DNA of 39,415 nucleotides from Acidisphaera sp. GTDB taxonomy: Bacteria > Pseudomonadota > Alphaproteobacteria > Acetobacterales > Acetobacteraceae. Location of the stretch: contig JAFAYA010000073.1 of assembly GCA_019240635.1 (NCBI GenBank), forward strand, positions 1 through 39,415, read 5' to 3'. Positions 32,381 through 39,415 of the stretch are shown here, piece after piece; the first letter of the stretch is position 1; every line of letters begins with the position of its first letter. The notes under the pieces were generated by a model. The model worked only from the letters and a program-made list of their open reading frames with translations. It searched no databases and was not told the origin of the DNA. The position numbers were made by a program, and so were the translations under genes.

Positions 32381-33097
32381 TCAGTCGGTGCCGGCGGGCC
32401 CGGGCGGGCTTGTGGCTGGCGGGCTCGTGGCCGGCGGCTGTGCGGGCGGGGTCGGCGCGGCCGGGGCTGGGGTGGCCGGCGGCGGCAGCGGTGTCGCCGT
32501 CACCGGCGGCGGCGAGGGCGCCGTGGATGTTGGGGCCAGGGCTGGGTTCGGCGGGGCTGGGTTCGGCGGGGCTGGGTTGGGCGAGGCTGGGGGCGGCGGC
32601 TTCGGCTCCGGCGGCGCGACGGCGATCGGCACCGTGTAGTCCGGCACGATCCGTGCCTGCGCGCCGGCGATCACCAGCACCCTTTCGCCGAGCGGCAGCG
32701 GCTCCGCGTCGCGCTGCGTCACCGAGACCAGGTCGCCGTTGGTCTTGCGCACGATGTACTCGAAGGCCCGCACATCTCCGGTCGCATGCTCGACGGTGGA
32801 GCCGACCACGCCGCCCACCACCGCGCCGCCCAGTGCGCCGAACGCCTTGCTGACGTCCCCGCCGGGCCCCTGCGCGCCGGCGATGCCGCCCGCCGCCGCC
32901 CCGGTCGCCGTGCCGACCGTGCCGGCGGCGCTGACCGCCACCGGCCGCACCCCCACCACCACGCCCTGCTCCACCTTGTTCGCCTGTTGCACGGCGTTGC
33001 TGGCATAGACGTTCGGCGAGTAGCTCGGGCCGCAGCCCCCAAGCCCCACCAGCAGCACAGCCACCAACCCGGTGCAGGCCATCGTCGCGAGCCGCAT
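32381..33097 (-). CDS. Glycine-zipper lipoprotein (SlyB/17-kDa antigen-like)
   Basis: 238 aa from the proposed ATG at 33097. Signal peptide MRLATMACTGLVAVLLVGLGGC with the lipobox cysteine at residue 22. NVYASNAVQQANKVEQGVVVGVRPVAV, then a glycine-zipper segment (GTATGAAAGGIAGAQGPGG and ALGGAVVGGVVGSTVEHATG), and YIVRKTNGDLVSVTQRD are typical of the SlyB/Pcp outer-membrane lipoprotein family. The C-terminal 70 residues are a Pro-rich tail with three NPAPP repeats. Starts at 33133 and 33106 are in frame; 33097 has GGAG about 9 nt upstream and gives a normal signal peptide. Role in envelope integrity is inferred. Confidence 0.85.
   Translation of the reverse strand: MRLATMACTGLVAVLLVGLGGCGPSYSPNVYASNAVQQANKVEQGVVVGVRPVAVSAAGTVGTATGAAAGGIAGAQGPGGDVSKAFGALGGAVVGGVVGSTVEHATGDVRAFEYIVRKTNGDLVSVTQRDAEPLPLGERVLVIAGAQARIVPDYTVPIAVAPPEPKPPPPASPNPAPPNPAPPNPALAPTSTAPSPPPVTATPLPPPATPAPAAPTPPAQPPATSPPATSPPGPAGTD
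32539..32583 (-). repeat. Three 15-bp tandem units in the lipoprotein tail
   Basis: Units at 32539-32553, 32554-32568 and 32569-32583 are nearly identical and encode NPAPP-type pentapeptides on the minus strand. A decayed fourth unit follows. Confidence 0.8.
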
Positions 33098-33167
33098 CGG
33101 GCGCATCTCCGCGGATATCTGGGCGCGCTTCATAGGGAGAACCCGCCCGGCCCGCCACCCCGCCGGC

Positions 33168-33197
33168 TTGACGGCAGCGCCGCCGCCCGCGCATAAG
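33168..33197 (+). promoter_or_regulatory. Candidate promoter for ffh
   Basis: TTGACG at 33168-33173 and CATAAG at 33192-33197 are 18 nt apart, about 70 nt before the ffh ATG. Reasonable sigma70-type match; no transcript evidence. Confidence 0.45.
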
Positions 33198-33212
33198 GCG
33201 GCCGGACTGAAC

Positions 33213-33241
33213 CGCCGCTCCGCGAGGCTCGCGCAGCGGCG
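33213..33241 (+). other. Stem-loop in the ffh leader
   Basis: CGCCGCT (33213-33219) pairs with AGCGGCG (33235-33241), and inside it CGCGAG pairs with CTCGCG around a single base, separated by one C-C mismatch. The structure lies between the candidate promoter and the ffh start, ending 24 nt before the ATG. The inner pair leaves a 1-nt loop, so in practice the top one or two pairs would open. Confidence 0.5.
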
Positions 33242-33265
33242 CTTTCGGCTTTGAGGGCGCGAACC

Positions 33266-34636
33266 ATGTTCGACACGCTGTCGGGCAAGCTCACCGGAGT
33301 GCTCGACCGGCTGCGCGGCCGCGGCCGGCTGGACGAGGCCGACGTCGCCGAGGCGCTGCGCGAGGTCCGCCTCGCCTTGCTGGACGCCGACGTCGCCCTG
33401 CCGGTCGTGCGCGACTTCATCGCCCAGGTGCGCGAACGGGCCGCCACCGCCGAGGTGATGGAGAGCGTCACCCCCGGCCAGCAGGTCATAAAGATCGTCA
33501 ACGACGCGCTGGTCGAGGCGCTCGGCGGCGCGGGCGCCGTGCCGCTCAACCTCAACGCCCCGGCGCCCATCCCAATGCTGGTGGTCGGGCTGCAGGGCTC
33601 CGGCAAGACCACCACGGCCGGCAAGCTGGCGCTGCGCCTGTCCCGCCGCGACCGCCGCCGCGTGCTGCTGGCGAGCCTCGACACCCAACGGCCGGCCGCC
33701 CAGCTCCAGCTTGCCCAGCTGGCGCAGAGCGCCGGGGTCCCAAGCCTGCCCATCGTCGCCGGCCAGACGCCGGTGGAGATCGCCCGCCGCGCCATGGACA
33801 CCGGCCGCCGCGAGGGGTTCGACCTGGTGATCCTCGATACCGCCGGCCGCCTTTCGATCGACCAGCCGCTGATGGACGAGGTGAAGGCCATCCGCGCCGC
33901 CACCGAGCCCGTCGAAACCCTGCTCGTCGTGGACGCGATGACCGGCCAGGACGCCGTCAACACCGCCCGCGCCTTCAATGAGGCGCTCGGAGTTACCGGC
34001 ATCGTGCTGACCCGCATGGACGGCGACGCCCGCGGCGGTGCCGCGCTGTCGATGCGCGCCATCACCGGCGCGCCGATCAAGCTCACCGGCACCGGCGAGC
34101 GCATCGACGCCCTCGCGGACTTTCACCCCGAGCGGGTGGCCAGCCGCATCCTCGGCCTCGGCGACGTCGTCAGCCTGGTCGAAAAGGCCGCCGAGACGAT
34201 CGACGAAGAGGAGGCGGAAGAGCTCGCGGCCAAGATGATGAAAGGCCGCTTCACGCTTGATGATTATGCAAAGCAGCTCAAGCAGATCGGCCGCATGGGT
34301 AGCCTGTCGGGCATCCTCGGCATGCTGCCGGGCATCGGCAAGATCAAGGACCAGATCGAGAACGCAAACCTCGATACTGCCATCCTCAAGCGTCAGGCGG
34401 CGATCATCGGCTCCATGACCCGCAAGGAGCGGGTGACGCCGGACATCATAAAGGCCAGCCGCAAGAAGCGCATCGCCGCCGGCTCCGGCACCTCCGTGCA
34501 GGAGGTGAATAAGCTGCTGAAACAGTTCGATGACCTGGCCGGGATGATGAAGCGCATGAGCCGGCTGGGGCAGAAGGGCCTGATGCGGCACGGCATCGGC
34601 GCGCTGCTGCCTGGGCGGCGGCAGACGTGGCATTAG
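33266..34636 (+). CDS. ffh: Signal recognition particle protein Ffh
   Basis: 456 aa. The N domain is followed by the GTPase domain with G1 [10 protein letters not shown] at 108-117, DTAGR at 191-195 and [10 protein letters not shown] at 249-258. The Met-rich M domain ([55 protein letters not shown]) binds 4.5S RNA and signal sequences. Full length and intact. The ATG at 33266 (MFDTLSGKL, the family start) is preferred to an open frame from 33251; GAGGG precedes it. It heads the ffh-rpsP-rimM-trmD-rplS cluster, but a repeat element separates it from rpsP. Confidence 0.96.
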   Translation: MFDTLSGKLTGVLDRLRGRGRLDEADVAEALREVRLALLDADVALPVVRDFIAQVRERAATAEVMESVTPGQQVIKIVNDALVEALGGAGAVPLNLNAPAPIPMLVVGLQGSGKTTTAGKLALRLSRRDRRRVLLASLDTQRPAAQLQLAQLAQSAGVPSLPIVAGQTPVEIARRAMDTGRREGFDLVILDTAGRLSIDQPLMDEVKAIRAATEPVETLLVVDAMTGQDAVNTARAFNEALGVTGIVLTRMDGDARGGAALSMRAITGAPIKLTGTGERIDALADFHPERVASRILGLGDVVSLVEKAAETIDEEEAEELAAKMMKGRFTLDDYAKQLKQIGRMGSLSGILGMLPGIGKIKDQIENANLDTAILKRQAAIIGSMTRKERVTPDIIKASRKKRIAAGSGTSVQEVNKLLKQFDDLAGMMKRMSRLGQKGLMRHGIGALLPGRRQTWH

Positions 34637-34655
34637 CAATGGGCAGGAACGAAGG

Positions 34656-34766
34656 CCAGGGGCTCTGCCCCTGGACCCCGGCAAAGGCAGAGCCTTTGCA
34701 ATCCTTCACTTCAAGCAAGGGGGTCTGGGGCCCGGCCCCAGCGGGGTCCAGGGGCGGAGCCCCTGG
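34656..34766. repeat. Composite palindromic repeat between ffh and rpsP
   Basis: The outer arms at 34656-34680 and 34742-34766 are inverted copies of a 25-bp sequence differing at one base; each arm is itself a hairpin (CCAGGGGC with GCCCCTGG). Between them are a second hairpin GCAAAGGC-AGA-GCCTTTGC (34681-34699) and a palindrome CTGGGGC-CCG-GCCCCAG (34725-34741). Such AGGGGC-rich palindromes are dispersed repeats in many alphaproteobacterial genomes, to my knowledge. It fills nearly the whole spacer and could attenuate readthrough from ffh into the ribosomal genes. Confidence 0.75.
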
Positions 34767-34787
34767 GCTGTTTCTTTGGGAGGACCA

Positions 34788-35120
34788 ATGAGCCTGAAAA
34801 TCCGACTTGCCCGCGCCGGTGCGAAGAAGCGGCCGTACTACCACATCGTCGTGGCGGACAGCCGCAGCCCGCGCGACGGGCGGTTCATCGAAAAGCTCGG
34901 CAGCTACAACCCGATGCTGCCACCCGAGCACGCCGACCGGGTGCGGCTCCAGGGCGAGCGCATCCAGCACTGGATCGGCCAGGGCGCGGTGGCGACCGAC
35001 CGGGTGGCGCGCTTCCTCGGCCGCGCCGGGCTCGCGCCGATGCCGGCGATTTCCGAGCAGCCCAAGAAATCCGCACCGAAGAAGAAGGCGCAGGAACGGG
35101 CACGCGCCGCCGCGGCGTGA
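34788..35120 (+). CDS. rpsP: 30S ribosomal protein S16
   Basis: 110 aa. [44 protein letters not shown] and [20 protein letters not shown] are unmistakable S16. The C-terminal 25 residues are a basic Lys/Ala-rich extension ([18 protein letters not shown]) common in alphaproteobacteria. GGGAGG lies 4 nt before the ATG at 34788. It is followed after 4 nt by rimM. Confidence 0.96.
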   Translation: MSLKIRLARAGAKKRPYYHIVVADSRSPRDGRFIEKLGSYNPMLPPEHADRVRLQGERIQHWIGQGAVATDRVARFLGRAGLAPMPAISEQPKKSAPKKKAQERARAAAA

Positions 35121-35124
35121 ACCC

Positions 35125-35640
35125 GTGGCGGCCCGGGTCCTGCTCGGCGTGGTCGGGCGGCCGCACGGCGTGAGGGGCCTGCTGCACGTTCAAAGTTTTG
35201 CTGTCCAACAGGCTGATCTTGCATCATACACGCCGTTGTCCGACGACCGGGGGAGGCAGTTCGCGCTGCGCTGGGCAGGGCAGGGCGTTGCCGAACTGAC
35301 CGAGCTGACGGCTGCCGGCCCCCGTCGCATCGCCGACCGGGACGCCGCCGGGCGGCTGGTCAACATGCGGCTCTATGTCGAGCGCGACCGGCTGCCGCAA
35401 CCGGACGCCGACGAGTTCTACATCGCCGACCTGGTTGGCCTCGCGGTGGTCGGGCGTGACGGTGCGGCGCTCGGACGGGTGGCGGCGGTCCACGACTATG
35501 GCGCCGGCGCCAGCCTGGAGATCGAGCGGCCGGACGCGCCGCCACTGCTGGTCCCCTTCACCCGCGCCGCCGTCCCGGAGGTGGACCCCCGCACCGGTCG
35601 TCTGGTCGTGCAACCGCCCGCCGAGGTGGAGGCACCGTGA
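35125..35640 (+). CDS. rimM: Ribosome maturation factor RimM
   Basis: 171 aa. RimM binds S19 and helps mature the 30S head. [23 protein letters not shown] is the family N-terminus; [39 protein letters not shown] and [23 protein letters not shown] form the PRC-barrel. The start is the GTG at 35125 (no ATG is available at this position), 4 nt after the rpsP stop. Its TGA overlaps the trmD GTG. Confidence 0.94.
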   Translation: MAARVLLGVVGRPHGVRGLLHVQSFAVQQADLASYTPLSDDRGRQFALRWAGQGVAELTELTAAGPRRIADRDAAGRLVNMRLYVERDRLPQPDADEFYIADLVGLAVVGRDGAALGRVAAVHDYGAGASLEIERPDAPPLLVPFTRAAVPEVDPRTGRLVVQPPAEVEAP

Positions 35641-36362
35641 CCTGGCGCGCCGGCGTGCTGACCCTGTTCCCGGAGATGTTCCCGGGGCCGCTCGGCCTAT
35701 CCCTCGCCGGGCGGGCGCTGCGCCAGGGCGTCTGGAGCATCGAGGCGCACGACATCCGCGCGCACGCCACCGACCGGCACCGGACCGTGGACGACACCCC
35801 GTTCGGCGGCGGCGCCGGCATGGTGATGCGCCCCGACGTGGCCGACGCCGCCATCGCCGCGGTCGCCGACCGCCGGCCGCTGCTCTGTCTCACCCCGCGC
35901 GGCCATGCGCTTACCCAGACGCGGGTTCGCGCGCTGGCCGGTGGCCCGGGGGTGGTGCTGCTGTGCGGCCGCTACGAGGGGGTGGACCAGCGGGTGATCG
36001 AGGCGCGCGGCCTGGAGGAGGTCAGCATCGGCGACTTCGTCCTCTCGGGCGGCGAGCCGGCGGCGCTTGCGCTGCTCGACGCCTGCGTCCGCCTGCTGCC
36101 CGGCGTGATGGGCGCCGCCGAGAGCGCCGCCGAGGAGAGCTTCTCGGCCGGGCTGCTGGAATATGCCCATTATACCCGCCCTGCCGAGTGGCAGGGCCGG
36201 CGGGTGCCGGAGGTGCTGCTCTCCGGCCACCACGCCGCCGTCGCCGCCTGGCGCCGGGCCGAGGCCGAGCGCGTCACCCGCGAGCGCCGGCCCGATCTCT
36301 GGGCGGCGCATGGGGGAGACATGCAGGGCGCGTCGGTTGCGTCGGCGGCGGGCACGCCGTAA
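35637..36362 (+). CDS. trmD: tRNA (guanine-37-N1)-methyltransferase
   Basis: 241 aa. TrmD methylates G37 next to the anticodon with SAM, preventing frameshifts. The trefoil-knot motifs [15 protein letters not shown] and [30 protein letters not shown] are intact, as are [14 protein letters not shown] and [24 protein letters not shown] start overlapping the rimM stop (GTGA), so translation is coupled. It precedes rplS by 22 nt, the standard bacterial order. Confidence 0.96.
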   Translation: MTWRAGVLTLFPEMFPGPLGLSLAGRALRQGVWSIEAHDIRAHATDRHRTVDDTPFGGGAGMVMRPDVADAAIAAVADRRPLLCLTPRGHALTQTRVRALAGGPGVVLLCGRYEGVDQRVIEARGLEEVSIGDFVLSGGEPAALALLDACVRLLPGVMGAAESAAEESFSAGLLEYAHYTRPAEWQGRRVPEVLLSGHHAAVAAWRRAEAERVTRERRPDLWAAHGGDMQGASVASAAGTP

Positions 36363-36384
36363 GGAACGCCGAAAGGATCGCACC

Positions 36385-36774
36385 ATGAACATCATCCAGC
36401 AGTTCGAGGCCGGCGAGGTCGCCCGCCTGACCGCTTCCCGCGCGGTGCCGGATTTCTCCCCCGGGGACACGCTGCGGGTCGCGGTGAAGGTGGTGGAGGG
36501 CGAGCGCACCCGCACCCAGGCCTTCGAGGGCGTCTGCATCGCGCGTTCCAACAAGGGGCTGAACAGCAATTTCACGGTGCGGAAAATCAGCTACGGCGAG
36601 GGGGTAGAGCGCGTATTCCCGCTCTACTCGCCGGCGGTCGCTGAGATCGCGGTGGTGCGCCGCGGCGACGTGCGGCGGGCCAAGCTCTATTACCTGCGCG
36701 GTCGCCGCGGCAAGTCGGCCCGCATCGCCGAGAAGTCGGGCGAACGGGCCGCCGAACCGAAAGCCGCCGAATAG
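36385..36774 (+). CDS. rplS: 50S ribosomal protein L19
   Basis: 129 aa. [83 protein letters not shown] is typical L19; it lies at the 30S-50S interface. The C-terminus has a short extension rich in Ala/Lys/Glu. GAAAGGA lies before the ATG at 36385. leuC follows after only 9 nt, so the ribosomal cluster probably continues into the leucine genes. Confidence 0.96.
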   Translation: MNIIQQFEAGEVARLTASRAVPDFSPGDTLRVAVKVVEGERTRTQAFEGVCIARSNKGLNSNFTVRKISYGEGVERVFPLYSPAVAEIAVVRRGDVRRAKLYYLRGRRGKSARIAEKSGERAAEPKAAE

Positions 36775-36783
36775 GGGCGCGCC

Positions 36784-38196
36784 ATGCCTGAAGCCAGGCC
36801 GCGGACGCTGTTTGACAAGATCTGGGACAGCCACGTCGTCGAGCGGCTGCCGGACGGCACCTGCATCCTCTACATCGACCGCCACCTCGTGCACGAAGTC
36901 ACCAGCCCGCAAGCCTTCGAGGGTCTGCGCCTGGCCGGCCGCCGGGTGCGCCGGCCGGACTGCACGATCGCGGTGGTCGATCACAACGTGCCGACGGAAA
37001 ACCGCCGCAACGGCATCGCCGAGGAAGAGAGCCGCATCCAGATCGAGACGCTCGAGCGCAACGTCGCCGAGTTCGGCGTGCCCTACTTCCCGCTGCTCAG
37101 CGCCCAGCAGGGCATCGTGCACATCATCGGCCCGGAGCAGGGCATCTCGCTGCCGGGCATGACCATCGTCTGCGGCGACAGCCACACGTCCACGCACGGC
37201 GCCGTCGCCGCGCTCGCCTTCGGCATCGGCACCTCGGAAGTCGAGCACGTGCTGGCCACCCAGACGCTGCTGCAAAAGCCGGCGAAAAACATGCGCGTGG
37301 CGGTGGACGGCGCGCTGCCGGTCGGCGTCACGGCTAAGGACGTGGTGCTGGCGATCATCGGCCGCATCGGCATCGCCGGCGGCACCGGCCATGTCATCGA
37401 ATATACCGGCGAGACGATACGCGGCCTCGACATGGCCGGGCGCATGACGGTCTGCAACATGTCGATCGAGGCCGGCGCGCGCGCCGGCCTGGTAGCGCCG
37501 GACCAGAAGACCTTCGACTACATCAAGGGCCGCCCCTTTGCCCCGGCCGGCGATGCCTTCGATCGCGCCGTGGCGTACTGGCGCACCCTCCCGTCCGATG
37601 AAGGCGCGAGCTACGACAAGCAGGAAAAGCTCGACGCCAGGAAAATCGCGCCGATGGTCACCTGGGGCACCAACCCCGAGGCCGTCGCGCCGATCACCGG
37701 CATCGTCCCCGACCCCCGCGAGGCCGCCGACGAAGCCCGCCAGGCGCAGATGCAGCGCATGCTCGACTATATGGGCCTCACCCCCGGCCAGAAACTCGCG
37801 GAAATTCCGGTGGACGTCGTCTTCATCGGCAGCTGCACGAACAGCCGCCTGGAAGACATCCGCGCCGCCGCCGCGATCGCCCGCGGCCGCCGCGTCGCCG
37901 AGGGCGTGCGCGCGCTGGTCGTCCCCGGCTCCGGCATCGTCAAGGAGCAGGCCGAAGCCGAGGGCCTCGACCGTATTCTTCTCGAGGCCGGCTTCGAGTG
38001 GCGGGAAGCCGGCTGCTCGATGTGCCTCGGCATGAACCCCGACCGCCTAAAACCCGGCCAGCGCTGCGCCAGCACGTCGAACCGCAATTTTGAGGGTCGC
38101 CAGGGCCCGGGCGGACGCACGCACCTGCTCTCCCCAGCCATGGCCGCCGCCGCCGCCGTCACCGGCCACCTCACCGACGTGCGGGAGCTTGCCTGA
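36784..38196 (+). CDS. leuC: 3-isopropylmalate dehydratase large subunit
   Basis: 470 aa, aconitase family. With LeuD it isomerises 2- to 3-isopropylmalate in leucine synthesis. The [4Fe-4S] ligands are Cys351 (GSCTNSR), Cys411 and Cys414 ([11 protein letters not shown]). [31 protein letters not shown] and the C-terminal [24 protein letters not shown] are intact. It begins 9 nt after rplS and overlaps leuD by one base (TGATG). Confidence 0.96.
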   Translation: MPEARPRTLFDKIWDSHVVERLPDGTCILYIDRHLVHEVTSPQAFEGLRLAGRRVRRPDCTIAVVDHNVPTENRRNGIAEEESRIQIETLERNVAEFGVPYFPLLSAQQGIVHIIGPEQGISLPGMTIVCGDSHTSTHGAVAALAFGIGTSEVEHVLATQTLLQKPAKNMRVAVDGALPVGVTAKDVVLAIIGRIGIAGGTGHVIEYTGETIRGLDMAGRMTVCNMSIEAGARAGLVAPDQKTFDYIKGRPFAPAGDAFDRAVAYWRTLPSDEGASYDKQEKLDARKIAPMVTWGTNPEAVAPITGIVPDPREAADEARQAQMQRMLDYMGLTPGQKLAEIPVDVVFIGSCTNSRLEDIRAAAAIARGRRVAEGVRALVVPGSGIVKEQAEAEGLDRILLEAGFEWREAGCSMCLGMNPDRLKPGQRCASTSNRNFEGRQGPGGRTHLLSPAMAAAAAVTGHLTDVRELA

Positions 38197-38819
38197 TGCA
38201 GGCCTTTACCACGCTGACCGGCGTCGCCGCCCCGCTGCCGATCGCCGACGTGGATACCGACAAGATCATCCCCGCGCGCTTCCTGAAAACCGTAAAGCGC
38301 AGCGGCCTCGGCGTGCACCTCTTCTACACGCTGCGCTTCGACAAGGACGGACGCGAGCGCCCGGATTTCGTGCTGAACACCGAGCCCTATCGTCACGCCG
38401 AAATCCTGATCGCGCTGGAAAATTTCGGCTGCGGCAGTTCGCGCGAGCACGCGCCCTGGGCGCTGCTGGATTTCGGCATACGCTGCGTGATCGCCCCCGG
38501 CTTCGCCGATATCTTCTACAACAACTGCTTCAAGAACGGCGTGCTGCCGATCCGCCTGCCGCGGGATGTGTGCGACCGGCTCATGGACGATGCGCGCATG
38601 GGCGGCAATGCGCGGCTGACCGTTGATCTCGCTCGTCAGGTCGTGGTGCGGCCGAACGGGGAAGAGGTCGGCTTCGACATCGACCCGTTCCGCAAGCACC
38701 TGCTGCTCAACGGGCTGGACGATATCGGCCAGACGTTGCAGCACGCGACGAGCATCGGCACCTACGAGACCAAGCGCGGCACGGAGCAGTCCTGGCTGCC
38801 GCCCGTGCACGTCGGCTGA
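38196..38819 (+). CDS. leuD: 3-isopropylmalate dehydratase small subunit
   Basis: 207 aa, swivel domain partner of Leu[67 protein letters not shown] is the diagnostic core. The ATG overlaps the leuC stop, implying coupled synthesis of the two subunits in equal amounts. leuB starts 6 nt after the stop. Confidence 0.96.
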   Translation: MQAFTTLTGVAAPLPIADVDTDKIIPARFLKTVKRSGLGVHLFYTLRFDKDGRERPDFVLNTEPYRHAEILIALENFGCGSSREHAPWALLDFGIRCVIAPGFADIFYNNCFKNGVLPIRLPRDVCDRLMDDARMGGNARLTVDLARQVVVRPNGEEVGFDIDPFRKHLLLNGLDDIGQTLQHATSIGTYETKRGTEQSWLPPVHVG

Positions 38820-38825
38820 GCACGC

Positions 38826-39415
38826 ATGGCGGCGAACAAGCGCCTGCTCGTGCTGCCCGGCGACGGCATCGGCCCGGAGGTGATGCGCGAGGTGCGCCAC
38901 GTCATCGAGTGGATGGACCGGCGCCGCGCCGTGACCTTCGACATCGCCGAGGACCTCGTCGGCGGCGCCGCCATCGACAAGCTCGGCAAGCCGATCACCG
39001 AGGCCACGGTGGCCCGCGCGAAAGAAGCCGACGCCGTGCTGTTCGGCTCGGTCGGCGGGCCGAAATGGGACACGCTCGGCTTCGCGATGCGCCCGGAGAT
39101 CGCGATCCTGACCTTGCGCCGCGAGCTCGGCCTGTTCGCCAATCTGCGGCCGGCGGTGGTGCTCGACCCGCTGGTGGACGCGAGCACGCTGAAGCCCGAT
39201 GTGGTGCGCGGGCTCGACCTGATGATCGTGCGCGAGAGCACGGGCGGCATCTATTTCGGCGAGCCTCGCGGCATCGAGGAGCTGCCGGACGGGCAGAAGC
39301 GCGGCGTCAACACCGAGGTCTACACCACCGGCGAGATCGAGCGCGTGGCCCGCGTCGCCTTCGATCTCGCGCGCAAGCGGCAGGGCCGCGTGTGCAGCGT
39401 CGAGAAGGCCAACGT
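38826..39415 (+). CDS. leuB: 3-isopropylmalate dehydrogenase (3' end outside window)
   Basis: 196 codons are visible before the window ends; the family is about 350-370 aa. LLVLPGDGIGPEVMREVRHVIEWM, DAVLFGSVGGPKWD, LRRELGLFANLRPAVV, DLMIVRESTGGIYFGEPRGIE and NTEVYTTGEIERVARVAFDLARKR are standard LeuB sequence with substrate-binding arginines in LRRELGLFANLRP. It oxidatively decarboxylates 3-isopropylmalate with NAD+. The ribosome site before the ATG is weak, so it may rely on coupling to leuD. The catalytic Lys/Asp region downstream is outside the view. Confidence 0.95.
   Translation, partial: MAANKRLLVLPGDGIGPEVMREVRHVIEWMDRRRAVTFDIAEDLVGGAAIDKLGKPITEATVARAKEADAVLFGSVGGPKWDTLGFAMRPEIAILTLRRELGLFANLRPAVVLDPLVDASTLKPDVVRGLDLMIVRESTGGIYFGEPRGIEELPDGQKRGVNTEVYTTGEIERVARVAFDLARKRQGRVCSVEKAN

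Noticed and set aside
32381-34684. Very long minus-strand open frame opposite ffh, continuous with the glycine-zipper lipoprotein
   Set aside because: Only the part from 33097 downward has lipoprotein features; the rest mirrors the ffh codons in a GC-rich genome and has no family features. ffh on the plus strand is unambiguous.
1-39415. tRNA or rRNA genes, CRISPR arrays, toxin-antitoxin or restriction systems, prophage
   Set aside because: None recognised. Intergenic gaps are mostly under 150 nt and none shows tRNA-like arms or regularly spaced long repeats; reading by eye cannot exclude a very small RNA gene.

Overview
This is a GC-rich (roughly 70% by eye) chromosomal window. It most likely comes from an alphaproteobacterium of the Rhodospirillales/Acetobacteraceae. 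The evidence is gene content and order (dnaA beside rpsT, a petP/petR-like regulator pair beside ilvE, UbiK-YbjN-ProC-regulator-phasin, lgt-midA-pgeF-lipoprotein-prs, and ffh-rpsP-rimM-trmD-rplS-leuCDB) plus a poly-hydroxyalkanoate-type phasin. The family assignment is inference; no rRNA or tRNA gene was seen that could confirm it. The window is almost fully coding: 46 protein genes, two of them cut by the window edges, and only one gene-free stretch over 300 bases (upstream of dnaA).

Layout. 1-1801 (minus): SH3-domain exported protein (partial), DsrE-like sulfur-transfer protein and MoeB. 1973-4093 (minus): a large Ser/Thr/Gly-rich, RTX-like secreted protein ending at a perfect 18-bp hairpin. 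4352-9707 (plus): a persulfide-dioxygenase-like metallo-hydrolase, then a signalling cluster made of a LOV-domain histidine kinase, a single-domain response regulator and a membrane diguanylate cyclase. 9680-12888 (minus): Nudix hydrolase, GlsB-type membrane protein, YchF, Pth and ribosomal protein L25. 13119-18077 (plus): S20, DnaA, PgsA, MobB, a lipoprotein, MoaD and MoaE. 18081-21799: IlvE on the minus strand, diverging from a MarR/OmpR/sensor-kinase set. 21846-25158 (minus): UbiK, YbjN, ProC, a TetR-like regulator and a phasin, with a MITE-like palindromic element between ybjN and proC. 25235-32329 (plus): HldD/RfaD, Lgt, MidA, PgeF, a large lipoprotein, Prs, a glutathione transferase and a histidine phosphatase. 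32381-33097 (minus): a glycine-zipper lipoprotein. 33266-39415 (plus): Ffh, S16, RimM, TrmD, L19, LeuC, LeuD and LeuB (partial).

How it works together. Most genes are housekeeping: translation, secretion, envelope, leucine/valine/proline synthesis and molybdenum cofactor. Four molybdopterin genes (moeB, mobB, moaD, moaE) lie in two clusters, and moeB overlaps a DsrE-type sulfur-carrier gene. The best candidates for new biology are the nested-palindrome element abutting the proC start, the LOV kinase to diguanylate cyclase neighbourhood, a histidine phosphatase gene with no ATG/GTG/TTG start (CTG proposed), a composite palindromic repeat between ffh and rpsP, and the RTX-like protein with its long low-complexity head. 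I found no defence system, CRISPR array, prophage or complete insertion sequence.
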